NCBI GenBank assembly: GCA_013407085.1
Contig: JACCGJ010010187.1
Span: 62,001 to 126,000 of the forward strand
Source of the DNA: Atriophallophorus winterbourni
Taxonomy: Eukaryota > Platyhelminthes > Trematoda > Plagiorchiida > Microphallidae
Length of the DNA stretch: 64,000 nucleotides
Direction of reading: 5' to 3'
The notes below the pieces were generated by a model. The model was given only the letters and a program-made list of their open reading frames with translations. It was not told the DNA's origin and did not search any database. Positions 11,640 through 30,755 of the stretch are shown one piece after another. A program made the translations under genes and the position numbers. Position 1 is the first letter of the stretch. Each line of letters starts with the position of its first letter.

Positions 11640-12710
11640 GCTGGTATTTTGAACCGTTTCAAAACTTTTGTGTATAATTAGATTTTCGAAATTGACTTTT
11701 ATGTTTGTAAGATGCTAATCTACAAATCTGGAGAATCCTTCAAAATCTCACGGGTGAATAATAAGTTCTGTCATTGCATATGATTCCTTTTTATCTGGAT
11801 TTTGACTGATCAAATTATATCCGTACAAAATAAAGTCAATTTTATTAGAATTATTGAAGAAAATGTCGTTGAAATAACAAAATTTTAACAACCAGTTCAT
11901 TAATTAAACAAGCGATTCACACGTCAATGATTTGATAGCAGATTCTTAAAAAATGATGGTTGACTGACAATTAACGAGTCGCATTTGAAAGATGTTTGAA
12001 AATTGGATATATTTCATCTATGTTCCACATTCCACAACTAACGGTAAAATTTACGGAAACCAAAATTTCGTTTTCTAATAGTACAAAACAAATTAAACAC
12101 ACGTGAAATGTGTAGATTTCAAGTTTATATACCTCCAGTCTAACAATATGTTGAGACTGAAAATAGGTTGTATGGGTTGAATTTTTTAGAGCCGGTGCTT
12201 ATTGTGCGAAAAAAAATTCTTCTGGTGTGAACCATCAAAAACTTATTTCCATAAGGACCGATGCTGTGGCAATTCGTATATTTAGTTCGGTGTGTCGTGG
12301 AGGTCATCAATAATAATTTTATCAGTAAGGTGAAATTATCGGGTTCAAGCTGTTGTGACATGACAGAATTACTCAATTATCATAGTTAGCTTTCCTCATG
12401 CTGATTGGAAGCCAATGCTTCATATATCTTGAATTATACACACTGTGCCTTTCGCTTATTCTAGAGTGCCTCCGCTTAATTAATTTTGAGCTATCAGTAA
12501 CTTTTAACCCTTCGGATTGCATCTATTTTTACTCAGGACATGATTGCACCACCCGTGATCACATTGGAATAATTAAATATGGTGAGAGGAATATTACTAA
12601 CAACTACCAGAAGATTATACGGATTAGGGCGAAATGTAAACGTTTCTTGAGAATGTTTGTGCAATACGATTTGCAGTTCACAGGCTTTAGGTCTGCATTG
12701 CCTGTCATGG
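11640..12710. other. No gene recognised
   Basis: AT-rich sequence with no supported coding or RNA feature. Confidence 0.45.
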
Positions 12711-12712
12711 GT

Positions 12713-13300
12713 CATTGTTGTTGTTGTTGTTGGCCTCCTTCGGCCGATGTCGACCATGGGTGTACATCACAATCGAATGAATTTTCATGTTTTACAGCTT
12801 GAATGACTAAACAGTCCGATTCGGGAGAAACAATCTCTCCCGCAGCGCTTGCAACGATAGTAAGAACTCGGTTGTAGGGTGTTAGTTGCACGCCGGCGGC
12901 GTGATCTGCGTTCAGCAACCAAGAGCTGTATCTGCTCCTCCCCAGCTTGCAGACGACGCTTTACACAATGCCTCCAAAGTGAGCGGTCAAGAGAAAGTTC
13001 TTCCCAACTTGCATGGTCAATACCAAGAGCTTTCATATCACTTTTGCAAACGTCTTCGCACCGCAAGTGCGGTCTACCCAATGGTCGACTTCCTAATTGC
13101 AACTCACCATAGAGTAGATCTTTCGGAATACGACCATTTTCCATTCTGTAGACGTGAACCAGCCACCGCAGGCGGGGCTGTCGCAATATGGTGAACATGC
13201 TCTGTGGACCATTTCATGTTTTGCGGCTTTTAGAATGACTACACAGTCCGATTCGGGAGGTACAAACTCTCTTCGGCGGTACAAACTCCCACAAACATGG
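12713..13300 (-). mobile_element. 3' end of the RTE-type LINE (two overlapping fragments)
   Basis: The minus frame from about 13198 reads LRQPRLRWLVHVYRMENGRI, PKDLLYGEL, GRPHLRCEDVCK and DRSLWRHCVKRRL, and then CKRCGRDCFSRIGLFSH. This is the C-terminal domain and terminal zinc-finger-like motif of this LINE family. It ends in a short repeat tail (AACAACAACAACAATG, 12714-12730), typical of RTE 3' ends. 13205-13300 is a second partial copy of the same 3' end joined head to tail. The rest of the element is missing. Confidence 0.8.
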
Positions 13301-13399
13301 GTCATTAATGCTGACAAAATCAAAAATCTAGCGCGTAAAAAGAAACAATCTGCCAAATATCAATCGAAACTATTCAGGACCTTCGGCAAATGCACCATT

Positions 13400-16300
13400 T
13401 CATCATGATATTTGAATATATTATTGCAAATATATTCCTACTCTCATCAACGTTCAATATTTTCAGGTACGTTCTAAGCAAAACGGACACAAGATTTCTG
13501 AGATAAATCGATCAATGATTTTCAAACTCGACTGCTGATCGAAAATCATTTACCAGTAGGTTGCGATCCATTTTTACGGTTCGCACTTTATTCATTATTC
13601 GACTATGAATTGCGATCTAGGGTTGGATACTCAATAAATCCGTTTTACGTCTATGATTCATAATAATATGATATTACTCCTTTCGATGCTGTCTTTTTAA
13701 ACTCATTTTGGCATGAGTCAATTCCAGTCCAATCCCGTTCAATTCAAGTGCAGTGCTATTCTAAATTATTTCTATTAGATGACATGTTTTATCATATTTT
13801 CTCCGATTTGGAGTTTGCAAAGCTAATTTTCACCCGTCGTTGCATGTTTCATGGGATAATGGTTTTGGAATTTTACTTAAGTAACATAAATTTCAGTGTA
13901 CAGTGGTGTATATACACTCAGCTAAACTCAAACCGAACAACAAATTATCGACCTTTAGTTCTCAGCAAACTGGCCATCTCATTGTGAGCTCTAACGCTGT
14001 CAACCATTACAAGTTTTCTTAACTTATAAGTATAACTTGATGCTGCCTCGTTGAAAGACCTGAAATAAGCAAGCTTAATATAAACCCCTCACCACACACA
14101 TGTTATTATCTAAACGTTGACATATCCGAAATTCAATGAATTGTTCAAAAGAAAATGATACGAGTTATTTGCTTGTGTCAAAACTACGTGCCAAGAATCG
14201 AGTAGGAAACGGCTTGGCCGCTTATTAACTTGCTATTCGCATTCGTATTTCATCAACTTATATTATAACGTAAAATCTCCGCTAATAGAGTTTATGCCAG
14301 CTATACAATAGAAATGTGACGTTTGAACACTCAAATCCTTGATGATCAATTGGTTGTGACTTTTATCACTGTCACCAAATATTTTGCTTAAATATTGCGG
14401 AATTGTTGTTAAATAACGTTATGATCGTTATTTGAACGGTTCTTTCTTCATGGTCATGACATGAATTCTTTTATTATAATGAAATAACGTAACAAAAAAA
14501 CAATATTTTAACAAAAATTGAGGAACATCGGTTTTCACAGAACGATGTCCAGATCCATCCACTAATAGGTACCCAAGTTCACTAATGATTTCTGGCAATC
14601 GCATTTTCCACCGAGGAACAACCTGCCACTCACCCAAGGTAACCTTTCGATTTTTTCAAAGCACCCCGTCGTGCACGCAAGTCACATTAGGAGTTGAGGT
14701 ACTTTTGATGACCAATCAATTTTCTTCGAAATTTAGTTTTTTGAAGTGAACCCTAAAGGAAGATATGTTGATAAACATCTTCCCATACTTTATCGATATA
14801 GTGGGAAAGAAATGCTGATGGATTGAGTATGTGCGAGAAAAATACATGGTAGATAATTTTAGAATTTTTTGATTAAGTTGACGTTACTTAATGATGCCCA
14901 AGGCAGGGTTAACCTCTCCGAAAACCGTATACGAAAAATAAATTAATGCTAGGCTAACTGCGCGCTTTTACTACAGGAGTATTATGTGTTGAATGCAGAA
15001 ATTTCATGACATTCAAGAGTGTTTGATTTTCAATTTATTTTATAGCAATTTCATAAAATTTGAATATTTTTATATTAGATTATTGCAACCGAAAAATATA
15101 ACACAATTATCATTAATTCTTGAATACTACGCAACACAGTTTGTTTTGAAATTACTCATTTGCTCGCATTTCGTTCACACACACATTTTGTTTCACTCTG
15201 TCTAGAACAATAATTATAAATTTTATCAGATTATACATCTGCCAAACTTGTAATTCTGACTATCTGGTTGCTAACATTCCACACATAGGGAAATCCTGTA
15301 CAAACTCTCAATTGACTTCAGTCAGTGAACTGAATAATGGGAATAATGTGTGCTGGTCGTAACAATGACTCAGATACAAAAGCGTTTCGGGGATGTATGA
15401 TAACGGACTATCAAAATGGCAACGGTTTTGATTGATCGTTTTATTGTGCAGCTAAACAAATACAAGAAAAGATGTTAATCAATCATTCCACCAGCATTTC
15501 AAAACTTCAATGAAATAAAGTGCATGAATTTTCTGCATTTAATTTCGTTGGAGTATTCAGCATATATTTCAAAATATTTCTAATAAAGTGGTGATAGTAT
15601 GGGTGAAGTTGTGATTCGGTTCCTATCGGAAGACTCGACCAAGTTAGCGTCACGGCTCTTTAATTAAGAGCTTACGTGATAGGAAATATTCAGCCTTACT
15701 GAAAAGTGGGAAAAATCAGGATAATTTACCTAAACGCATCGAAGTTAATTTGTGCTAGAGTATACATTAACAGCGCGATCTAAAAAGGGCCAGAGCTTCC
15801 ATGGTATATGTGATGAAATTAGATACACATGATGATTTCTGTTTAATACCGATTTGTGTTTTACTCCATCTGTGTTTGTGTGTGCACGTGTGATTAAACA
15901 AATCATTCGAGTCAATCTTATCCATTAGTGGCATACAGTGTCTGATCGTGTTTCGCCATTACTTTATGCATTCAGTAACTGCTTGCATTCGATTTCACAT
16001 TAGCCGACAGTGCTTTGAGAGCCTGAAATAGTTGATCCCTTAACCGATTCTCGAATTCCTAGTTTATAGAGATCACACATGGTATTTCGAATCAGCTACA
16101 ATCCATTTTGTATTTTATAATTATTCTTATGATTAGTTAATTTATTTTTTTCACTTTAATTATTGTTATTTTATTGTTGTTATTATAAATATTCGAATTA
16201 CAAATAGCATCGCTACATTTATCACACTGTGACAATGATTCCTAGTTATCTAATCACTATGTAACATGGATCATTGGTGTACTCGAGCGCGATTTGCTAT

Positions 16301-17040
16301 TGATTTAATTAAAGTCATTAAAAGTTCAGCAAACTAGACCCAATTTTCGGATAGTTGGTATCAAGCACCAGATCGCACAAGAGATTTATACGTCAAAGAA
16401 TACTGACGCAATCATAATTAAATTTATTCTAATTATATCTAATTCGTGTTTCAATTATAATCTTTACCGAGTCATTTTTGAGATGAGGTAAGCATGTGGC
16501 TGGTTCAAATTTTTCCTATGATGAGCATTGGCAACACAACAATAAGAAATGTTTCAATGAAATGAAAAATGCGTGTTTCTAATGAATTGTAGGTGCGAGT
16601 AAATCTATATATTTATTTTGATAGAACGACATACTTTTTCTGAGCGGCCGTCCCGTGGAAAAACAACGAAATATTTTTGGTAAGTTCAAAACAGAAAGAT
16701 GCCAAGATACCTCAGATTCGCATGCAATAACTGAAGGTCGAAAATCTTTCAAATTGATAAGAATACTTTTCAACTAATATCGAGAAATCGTTTATTTGTA
16801 GGCTTCAACACGTTGAATTTATTGAATAAAAACTGTCCAAATTCGATTGAGTATTCCGTTGAAATATTTTTGAAGAATGTGTAAAATAGACAGAATACTA
16901 ATCGCAATTGTGACAGTTTACTTGACGAGTTGTGAGTGTCATCAACTGACTATGAAATCGATGCTGCATTCACTCTTTATCCCTGAGATATAGAATGAGC
17001 AACTCAAAAGTTGGTTAAGAAACTGGATTTGGTAATGCGA
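13400..17040. other. AT-rich sequence without a recognised gene
   Basis: About 3.6 kb. The open frames are short and mutually unrelated, and I identified no repeat copy or RNA gene. Confidence 0.5.
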
Positions 17041-17044
17041 ATAC

Positions 17045-17335
17045 TGATTGTACTGCCCCAACATGATGATTGCAAACAGCTTGAAACCGGTCGTGAAAGA
17101 TGTGATGAAAATGCATGTAAATGAGCATTTTTGTTCATGTTTATGGGTGTAACCCCTTTCAACATGTTTCGTGCACATGTGATTGAAGAGGTTGGTCGTA
17201 CCATTCTGATCAGACATTGGAATACAAGCGCAACTTGATTGCTATTCTTCCACTGTTTCACGGCATACGGTTTCTGATCGCACTGTCCCTACCTGATGAG
17301 ACCAAACAGCACGAAACCAATCGTGGTGAGTGTTG
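17045..17335 (+). repeat. Hammerhead repeat, family A, tandem pair
   Basis: There are two copies of the ribozyme motif, with predicted cleavage points after 17092 and 17322, so the unit is 230 bp. The first has CATGATGA instead of CTGATGA. The second keeps CTGATGA and GAAA, and stem I CCCTAC (17287-17292) pairs with GTGGTG (17323-17328), but stem II is disturbed (GACC against GCAC) and stem III reads CCAA. Both look past their functional life. The spacer shares sequence with 47430-47540. Confidence 0.65.
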
Positions 17336-17339
17336 ATTG

Positions 17340-18420
17340 AAATACATGCAAAGGAGCGTTAATATTCAATGTTATCGTATGCAAAATGTAAATCTCAGTG
17401 TTTTTTCCTGAAAGAGGATCTTTCTTTAATCTGTTGTGTTCCAAAACGTAGTCTTCGTTGAATACTTTTTGATTAACCAAATTAGCATAAGGCGCTATGG
17501 TCTAAGTTCGCTCGGAGTAAAATTTGTCTAGAAACCCGCGCCGAATTATAATTTTTTGCCACACGCCATGCAAAAATTTGACATCAATTCTCCATTATAT
17601 CGAATAGTCTATGAGGACAATGAAAACTTAATTTGTCAGGTCATGCAATGGAAGCTGTTGCCATTTACTGCCTCTCGAACAATGTCCACGTGTTTTAATG
17701 AAATGCAAATTCATTGACGGAATAAAATAATTTTTAATTCCGATCATATGGTAATATACACAGATGCTGTCTATGTGGTTTAATCATTGTCTGTTGAAAG
17801 TCATTTATCTTCAATGATAGATTTACGCTAAATTTTCCTCAGGCGCATGCATTCATAATGCAAATAATTACCAAATGTTCCCACACCGAATCTTGCTGCT
17901 TTAGGTCCAGGTATCACTTACAGGCCGGATCACAAGAATGTGCTTTTCAAAGTCAATTTTGTGTCACTTTTGGGGACTTCCATCATACAGTGACCAAAAC
18001 GGTTAGTTTCAGTTTGTACTCGACGCGTAGACGCCAGATTTTGCAACAATGGACTCGTCACATCTTGGGTTGACCAACTCAAATTCTAATTTGACTAACC
18101 AATGTATATCAGTCGATACTGAACGCCTTCAATTTTAATTCTACACAAAATGTTATCAACTCCACTGCTCGAATATTATCTCACTTTATCTCCGCCAGTG
18201 TTGTTCAGCTCAATAGAGGCATCTTTCGTTTCTTGCTCCAAATGAACTAATCCGTGTTTGTGAACAATTTAGTTAATACTAATTCAGATATATTAATGAA
18301 TCGGAAAAAATACACACAGCAAAGAACAAGCAATTCTGCGCCATAATAGCCGGGTTCGGTGGTTACGTCAGGCCATTCAAAACCAAAACGCGTTCCTTGT
18401 TGTAAATTCTATTACGTTTT
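17340..18420. other. No gene recognised
   Basis: Nothing beyond short random open frames. The start is the 3' flank of the family A hammerhead repeat. Confidence 0.4.
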
Positions 18421-18960
18421 ATTGTGGTGCTCACATCTACTTCACTTAACACACCACAATATATTGATCAGTTATTTGCTCCTCGAGCGCTTGGCCAGGA
18501 ATCACTTTGTGATTCTGTATTTGAACATCGTAGTTCTTGGAAAGAACCCTATATATCAGTGACATACAAGTTTAACTTTGTTTAACGATTTTCCAATGTG
18601 TCAAGGCTCAGTGAAACTGATCTTATTGTCTCCACCTGATGAGGGCAAACATCCATAAACCGGTAGTGGTGTGTAAGGGATGGGGATGTGAGCACCAAAA
18701 TACTTTGGTCTTTTATATGCGCCTCGAGCGCTTGGCCGGGTATCACTTTGTGATTCTGTATTTGAACATCGTGGTTCTTTGTAAGAACCCTGTATAACAG
18801 TGGCATACAAGTTTAACTTTGTTCACCGCTTTTCCACTGTGTCAGGGCTCAGTGAACGTGACCTTACTGTTTTCATCTAATGACGGCAATCAGCCATAAA
18901 CCGGTAGTGGTTTGTAAGGGATGGGGATGTGAGCACCACAATGCATTGGTCTCAAATAGT
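18420..18960 (+). repeat. Hammerhead repeat, family B, tandem pair of 241 bp units with an inverted start
   Basis: CCTCGAGCGCTTGGCC begins at 18481 and again at 18722, giving a 241 bp unit. Each unit runs through a TCACTTTGTGATTCTG palindrome and a GTTCTT-GTAAGAACCC hairpin to a hammerhead motif (18630-18671 and 18871-18912). In both motifs GAAA has become TAAA, and in the second the first core box is CTAATGA. They are therefore probably dead. 18424-18452 is an inverted copy of the segment just after the cleavage site, so the array starts with a palindromic junction. Confidence 0.75.
18630..18671 (+). ncRNA. Hammerhead ribozyme motif, family B, core mutated
   Basis: CTCCAC and GTGGTG form stem I, CTGATGA is intact, the loop AAACA is kept, and the palindromic ACCGGT stem III is kept. 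The second core box reads TAAA, which should abolish self-cleavage. Confidence 0.5.
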
Positions 18961-20130
18961 ATCCAGTTTTCAACAGAAAGCATATCAAGATCAAATAGTT
19001 ATCGTAAATTATTCTATAATTATTGATTGTGACAATGACTTCTTCTGATCATAGTTGCTGATTTATTACTCCACATTGTTTCATTAGAGTTTGCTTTAAA
19101 AAAAAGTAATAATGTTCCCAACAACGTCCATAGTAAAATACAGTACACGACGTTTGCATGGAGCATAGTAATGATCTGCGTGCAACACCCTACAGCTGCA
19201 CCTAAATCTTCTTCGATTGAAGATGACGCTTTTTTATTATTTTCTCAATGTGAGGGATAATTAATTAGTTATTTGACAATGTGTTAAATAACGATAGCTA
19301 TCCAATCTGTTTAACAAACGGCATTACACTGCACATGCAAAAAACGTCAACTTCTATATTTCTTTTGGAAAACGAGCGTTTCTTATTTTGAAATGTTAGA
19401 AAGCATTGAACAAGCTACGGGATATGCTAATTCGCAACATTTGGTAAATAACAGGGTAGCCATTTTTGCACACTGCCAATCGTTTTGTGCTAGCGTACTA
19501 TAGTTTACGACATAGTAAATAAGTTTTATTCACTGAATAAAAGAAGGTCAAAATTATGAATGTAATTAAGGTAACATATCCTAGTGAAATCCTTTGTATA
19601 TAAAAAAATTGCATGACGAATAATTAGAGTGACGAAGAAAATCATCAAAAATATGTTTTAACTGTTTTGTACTACTTCACGTATACAAGTAAAAATAAAC
19701 GTTGAAAACTTTGATTCGTATGTAGCTGCCAAATGCAAAACAAAAATCAGAACCAGCAAATTACAAAAGAAATTACGTGTACAGAGACGACAGCATGATA
19801 GGTACTGTGGTCTATCATAAGCAAATCAACAGAGTACGGTTATGAGGCACATATATGTGCATCCTGGTAAGGTATTTCAGTCGGTAACGAAATATCTTTT
19901 TCTACATGTTTGAGCACATCTGGTTTATCATCACTTGTCGGCCGGGGCTACCTAAGAATTTAATTCAACCAATTTGAGCCGATTAAATTACCCGTCACCG
20001 AAAACATAAAAAGTATTGAGCGCTATGCTTCTATACCGTCAGAAGGAATATCTAGAATCTTCAATAACTCAGGTATAATAATAACGTATAAGATAATCAT
20101 CACAAGGATAAGACACTTTGAAAGTTTTTC
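18960..20130. other. No gene recognised
   Basis: AT-rich sequence with no supported feature. Confidence 0.45.
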
Positions 20131-20135
20131 TACGA

Positions 20136-20495
20136 AAGGTGTCTACAAAATCGTGAGCAGCATTTGCCACGAGTGTTCTCATTGGCAAAACATTTAATGA
20201 ATTTTTTACCAACAGAAACGTACAAAGAATGCGAATCGGTAAGCAGCCACGCAATTCCAATAAATGTCAATCAATAATAGGAGATTCAGTCCTAGCTGAA
20301 CACGTGCTGGACACAGCTCATAGCGTTGATCGTGATAACGTAAACGTGATAAAAAGGAGGTTAATACCATACATCGAACAACTTTACGCTGATGAATTTG
20401 AGATAGCAAAGACTGGTAATAATACGGTTAACACGGTAGATGGTGTTAATATTCTGCACAATCTGGTGTCCGGTTCTGCAGTATATAAACACTAA
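20136..20495 (+). mobile_element. Penelope-like element: GIY-YIG endonuclease remnant
   Basis: The segment from 20136 reads GVYKIVSSICHECSHWQNI, then a stop. After a frame change, the frame from 20229 reads SVLAEHVLDTAHSVDRDNVN, then VIKRRLIPYIEQLYADEFEI, AKTGNNTVN and DGVNI. This is the order seen in the C-terminal GIY-YIG nuclease of Penelope-like retroelements: GVYKI-C-C, then a L-A-E-H-H block, then an R...E-I block, then N-T-N-D-G. The reverse transcriptase part is absent. The matching remnant on the minus strand at 46860-47152 shares the 'SALAE(Y/H)VLDTGH' block and the sequence before it. Confidence 0.65.
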
Positions 20496-20710
20496 CGAGC
20501 GTGACCCTCGGTGGGCGCATGTGTTACATTAGCAAACTAATCGGTCAACGCACATGCACACAACCAAAACAATTGAGGGATTGTGCTGCGTGTAGAGGGT
20601 GTATCAAGTGATCTTAATATCGCATCTCAATTCTCTGTCCATTAGGAGAAACTTGTCGGAAGCGAAACGTCACCAATAATCTATTCTAACCGACCAACTA
20701 CTGACTTTCT
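20496..20710 (+). repeat. 3' terminal part of the Penelope-like element with a decayed hammerhead
   Basis: 20640-20695 ends in CGAAACGTCACC and then AATAATCTATTCTAACC, as in the family C hammerhead units at 8081 and 8381 (ACGTTACC then AAAATCT...CTAA). The CTGACGA box is no longer recognisable. It lies directly after the endonuclease remnant, linking the motif to the element. Confidence 0.5.
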
Positions 20711-20719
20711 CAAACATTC

Positions 20720-23700
20720 TGGCAATTTAAGTTTATATGGCAAAATATTAATTTAGATTTTCTGTGCGGTACATAATACACTGGGAATTGATTACGATTC
20801 GCGGTAAAATTCACTCCAATCATTATGGCGGTAATGGCGCACATTGCATGTGATCGTAGCGTGAAATTTGGTTTGAAATTTATCCCCACCCGTAATGTTT
20901 TTTGACCGTGTAAAAAATATTAGTGCTATAAAATTCCCCAGTGTGTTTCGCCAGTTTTAGACCCCAAACCGCAATGTATATGTACAAAGAATTAGCGCTG
21001 GTCGAGTGAACCTATTACCCTTAAGACTCACTAAAATAATTAGCACAGTTGAAATTTTTTTAATAATGAATAGAGAAAGATGGTGGTGGCGAAAGACGGT
21101 GAAAAGCCACCAATCCGATACCTTCCATCTCAGAATGAGCAATATTAGAGTTAAACTATATAATGTCATAATCGGGTTCGAATCGGGTAGGGCAGTACTA
21201 TTGCGATGAATCCAAGCTAGCAATTTTCGGTTTCACTTATCGTGAGTGCGTGGCAGAATCTGATGCGTATCGGATAGATGGAGATAACAATTCATCCAAG
21301 TCTCAGACAACCCATCAACTTTCATATTAAAAAAACGATGCACTGTTTGGACGAGAAGTATACGATCCTTAACCAGCTCTGTGTTACTCCGGACCAAAGA
21401 ACTGGCACTAAACGTCCATGCTAGAATGCCTTATGCTTGTAAACTTCTCTATGATTACATTGTCAATGACTGACTACGGTTTTCCAGCGTCGGTCAAACC
21501 CAAACCTAAATATCTGCATTTGACATTTCGTTGATAAATTAGGCTACGAAAACAGATAATGTGAGGGAGATGTCAAAAATATGGCATCGGAGTGATGAAA
21601 TTCGATTTTGAAAATCCCCTGTTGAATTGTCTACTGTTAACATCTTATTGATCAGAGGGGCATGTTTCAATTCGCGAAAGGTTTCGTTGCACAACATTTG
21701 ATTGTAATTCAAGAAGAGGTGTGTATGTGTCACGTACCGGCGACAGCCCTTCTATTCCTATCAGAGTAAATCATGAGATGCTCGGAGTTTCCGTTGATTT
21801 TCCACCTTCTCATGACTTGGATGATGAAAAATGCTGCCATCCAAATTATTGTTATGCATCAGACATTTAGAAGGTACCTTGTAGCTTATGAATTGATGCA
21901 ATACGTAGCTATTTCTTTACACGCCAACGTACAAATGCAATAAAATGTTCGAATTCTGGTAGAGACATTTGTTCACATCAGTCTTGAGAATTATGCGAAA
22001 AAATTAAGGCTTACAAACTTGAAGCAAGTAATGGCTGACCAATCAATTTAAATAAAAAAGATTCTGTTGGATTGATTGTAATATCGATACTAAATGAGAA
22101 TTGATGGATTTATCAGATTATGTGACAAACTTTCGGACAGCTGAAATAATTATGGAATCTCGGTCGTCTATGCATAGCCTAATAGATTCACTGCTCACCT
22201 AAAATCCGTAAACTTGAACTCCGTAAGTGATTGTGGTTCAAAACGATCGAGGCATTCGTTAATATATGTCTAAATAAACTGGGGGCGACATTCTGATCGG
22301 TGACAATCCCTGATGAGACGTTATGAAAACGCAACATGTGATAATCCATTTAGAGAAGATAGGTTAGCAAATCTGGCGTTGGATTAGACGGGCTCTCTAT
22401 TATTATTCAAAAATCATCCCATAACAATGCAACATTTTTTTGAAGTTCATGCTTGAGATTTTCAATATCATAACGAAAACAAATACAAATAAAATCTGAG
22501 AATGTATGAAACCGCGCTGTGGAGAAACATGTCGAGACTATTGGGTTTCGCGTTGAAAAGGGCCGAGTTTAGTGTAAGATCTCAATGAATGGAGAATCCT
22601 GCATTTTACGAATTGTTGAATGCTGAGACAACACGTATTTTTTCTAGGATTGAGAGTTAACTTTGAGACGTTATCTTGTTTTCGATATATAACTTATTGC
22701 AAAAAGTTTTGCTTACCTCTCATCATTGATTAGAAATGATTCCATTGAAATTTTTAATCATCTCAACCTCTTCGGTTAAATAAATTAAAGTACTATTGAA
22801 CATTAATTGAATCATCATTTCAATCCTATAGGCTAAACTTATGTGCACACATACTACTGAAACATTTTATCCTTTCAATTCACCAGTTAAAGATATCGTA
22901 ATATCCCAAGATTCTATTCGACGTCTCTTGGGTTGCTTTTCACCTGCATGATTCCATCAAAATGTGAAGATAGTTATAAATTAAGCAGCATTTAAATTTA
23001 TCCTTCTAGTCAAAATTAATACAACCACCGTAAACATCCTCACTGTCCAACGAATGTCCAATCAAAATTTGTCTTATGTGCGTTTGATACGGAGCAAATT
23101 CCAACGGTCCGTAATTTATAAGAACAACCGCTTTTGTTTAGCTATTCTAGCTATTCTAGCTAATTTTCTTCCTAACAATGCTTGTCTATCTCATCTACCT
23201 GGGTAATATGATAGAGAATGAAATGTTTTCCTACAATTTTGTCAAATCAACTTGCAAAATTTATTTCATTTAATGCGGCCAAAATACGCGCAACAATGTT
23301 TTCATAAACACAAATACATGATCAATGAAACCTTGACTTTGGTTGTGATTCAGAGATAATTTAAATTTTTCAAAATTACGTAAAATAAGCAACAAACATT
23401 TTCTCAAACGGAATTCTAATTACAAGGTGCACGGCATTTCATAATTAAGCTCCGTTAAAACTTCGCTGTTGCTTACAAAATCAAAATTCCTTCTGTTATT
23501 TTAAAATCTCATTTGCAGTTTTCTTATTATTATTCGTTGCTAACACTTATTTTTCTAAAGATAAATCGTTGACAATTTTCAGAAAGTAATAAAAAATAAC
23601 ACCATTTCTGTCTATTTTTCGATAACTTATTGGGTATAAATTTGCTATAAGTTTCCCTATAATATTCTTCGCGTTGAGTGATTTCAAAACCGATTGATAA

Positions 23701-24480
23701 ATAGCAAACGATATAAAATATAAACCGTTCATCGTTAATTGATCTTTATTTTATCAATGCATGCTGATCATCCCCCAGAATATTCACAATGATGGAATGA
23801 GAGCATACGTTTTATTATATAATTGAATCAATGTTGGTGATACTGCATCGTTGCACGGTGGCCTGCAAAATGGAAACGAATTTCGTTCAATACAATGCGT
23901 TTTCCTGTATTTACATGCGCATCATATGTTCTAGTGATTGAAACGTTAGGTTGCACCAGACTTGTCAATCCATGGTTTGATAGCTCAAGCTTTGTTAAAC
24001 ATTTCTCCGCAGTTTCAAAGTCTCGGGATATTGATTTTAATGCACTTATCTGGTGTGCTCAAATAGTAAGTAACGGGCAGGGATTTATGTGTGAGAGAAT
24101 TCATGTATGTACGGATTCAATGTTGCCATTAGTCCCAAACTTGACAAAAATAAATCAATGTGTGCTAATTTACAATTATATTTTTTAAGGAAACATGTGA
24201 ACAGACAAGAAATCCTTGTACTTATTATGCTGCTTCACAAAGTTGACAAAACAAGTGAGTGTTCAATATAAAATACTTTCCGTAATCTTGTGTGAAATGA
24301 AATTTTGTTGAAAAACAAAAATTGATGTATCATGTCTTGGTGCAAATAAATATTGCTTTCAAAGAAGACGTGCAGCGTCTACAAGCGCTAAAATTGGATG
24401 ATTCGTAAGGAAACTCTAAGCTAATTAACTAATCCATAACGAATGAGAAAAAAGTAAAACTATAATTGGTCCAAGAATAT
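20720..24480. other. AT-rich sequence downstream of complexin, no gene seen
   Basis: No supported coding frame or RNA. It includes a short CTATTCTAG-type repeat near 23142-23162. Confidence 0.5.
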
Positions 24481-24492
24481 TTGAGATTTGTC

Positions 24493-30137
<5,645 letters not shown>

Positions 30138-30639
30138 TGTAGATTAACAGTGAATGACGTCGCTTGCCGTTCACAGCGCAAGTAACCTCGGCTGAAATAA
30201 AAATCCGACCAGTTGTGCATTTATGTTACAATATAAAATTATGCTACTAAATAAACCATACTAATTTACGAATAATATTGGATATTATTTACTCTAAGTC
30301 TAATGGGCATTCAATCAAATATATACTATCGTATGTAACTGTATGAAAAGCAAAACAAAATTTAATCAATTTTCCAGCACCTTTGTAACACGAACAAAAC
30401 AATTCATTACCAAGGCAAAACAATCTAATTGAATTAAAATATCAAAGTTTTATGGTTGATTTATTCTATCGTATGACGGATGTGTTAATTAACAAAACGA
30501 TTTTATGTTGAGTCCAATTTATGAGCAGTTAAAATCTGGGGCTGATTTTAACGTCACCAATGCGATAGAGAATGATATATATATAACAATTATATTGTAT
30601 AGTGCATATCATGAGTGAAAATACCAGCAAATGACATTT

Positions 30640-30755
30640 CTGTACATGTATCAATCCCAAATACTTGCTTAATGTCAAGCAAATGTGCTTATTTCGACAA
30701 ACTGGATATCTGAATGACGGAAAAGCATGCAAATGAATATTTTGTTTGGATATCT
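30640..30755 (+). repeat. Decayed family A hammerhead repeat fragment
   Basis: 30711-30745 matches the sequence that follows the cleavage site at 46768 on the minus strand (TGAATGACGGAAAAGCATGC and the next bases). The bases before it are a badly eroded ribozyme core. Confidence 0.45.

Noticed and set aside
12398..12802. Open frame of 134 codons on the plus strand
   Set aside because: Its 3' end overlaps the RTE tail, including the TTG repeat and terminal hairpin. The protein shows no family resemblance.
21165..21200. GGTTCGAATCGGG resembling a tRNA B box
   Set aside because: No matching A box at the right distance and no cloverleaf.
22308..22345. CTGATGAG followed by GAAAAC, hammerhead-like
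   Set aside because: No stem II can be formed between the two boxes and the flanks do not pair, so it is either chance or beyond recognition.
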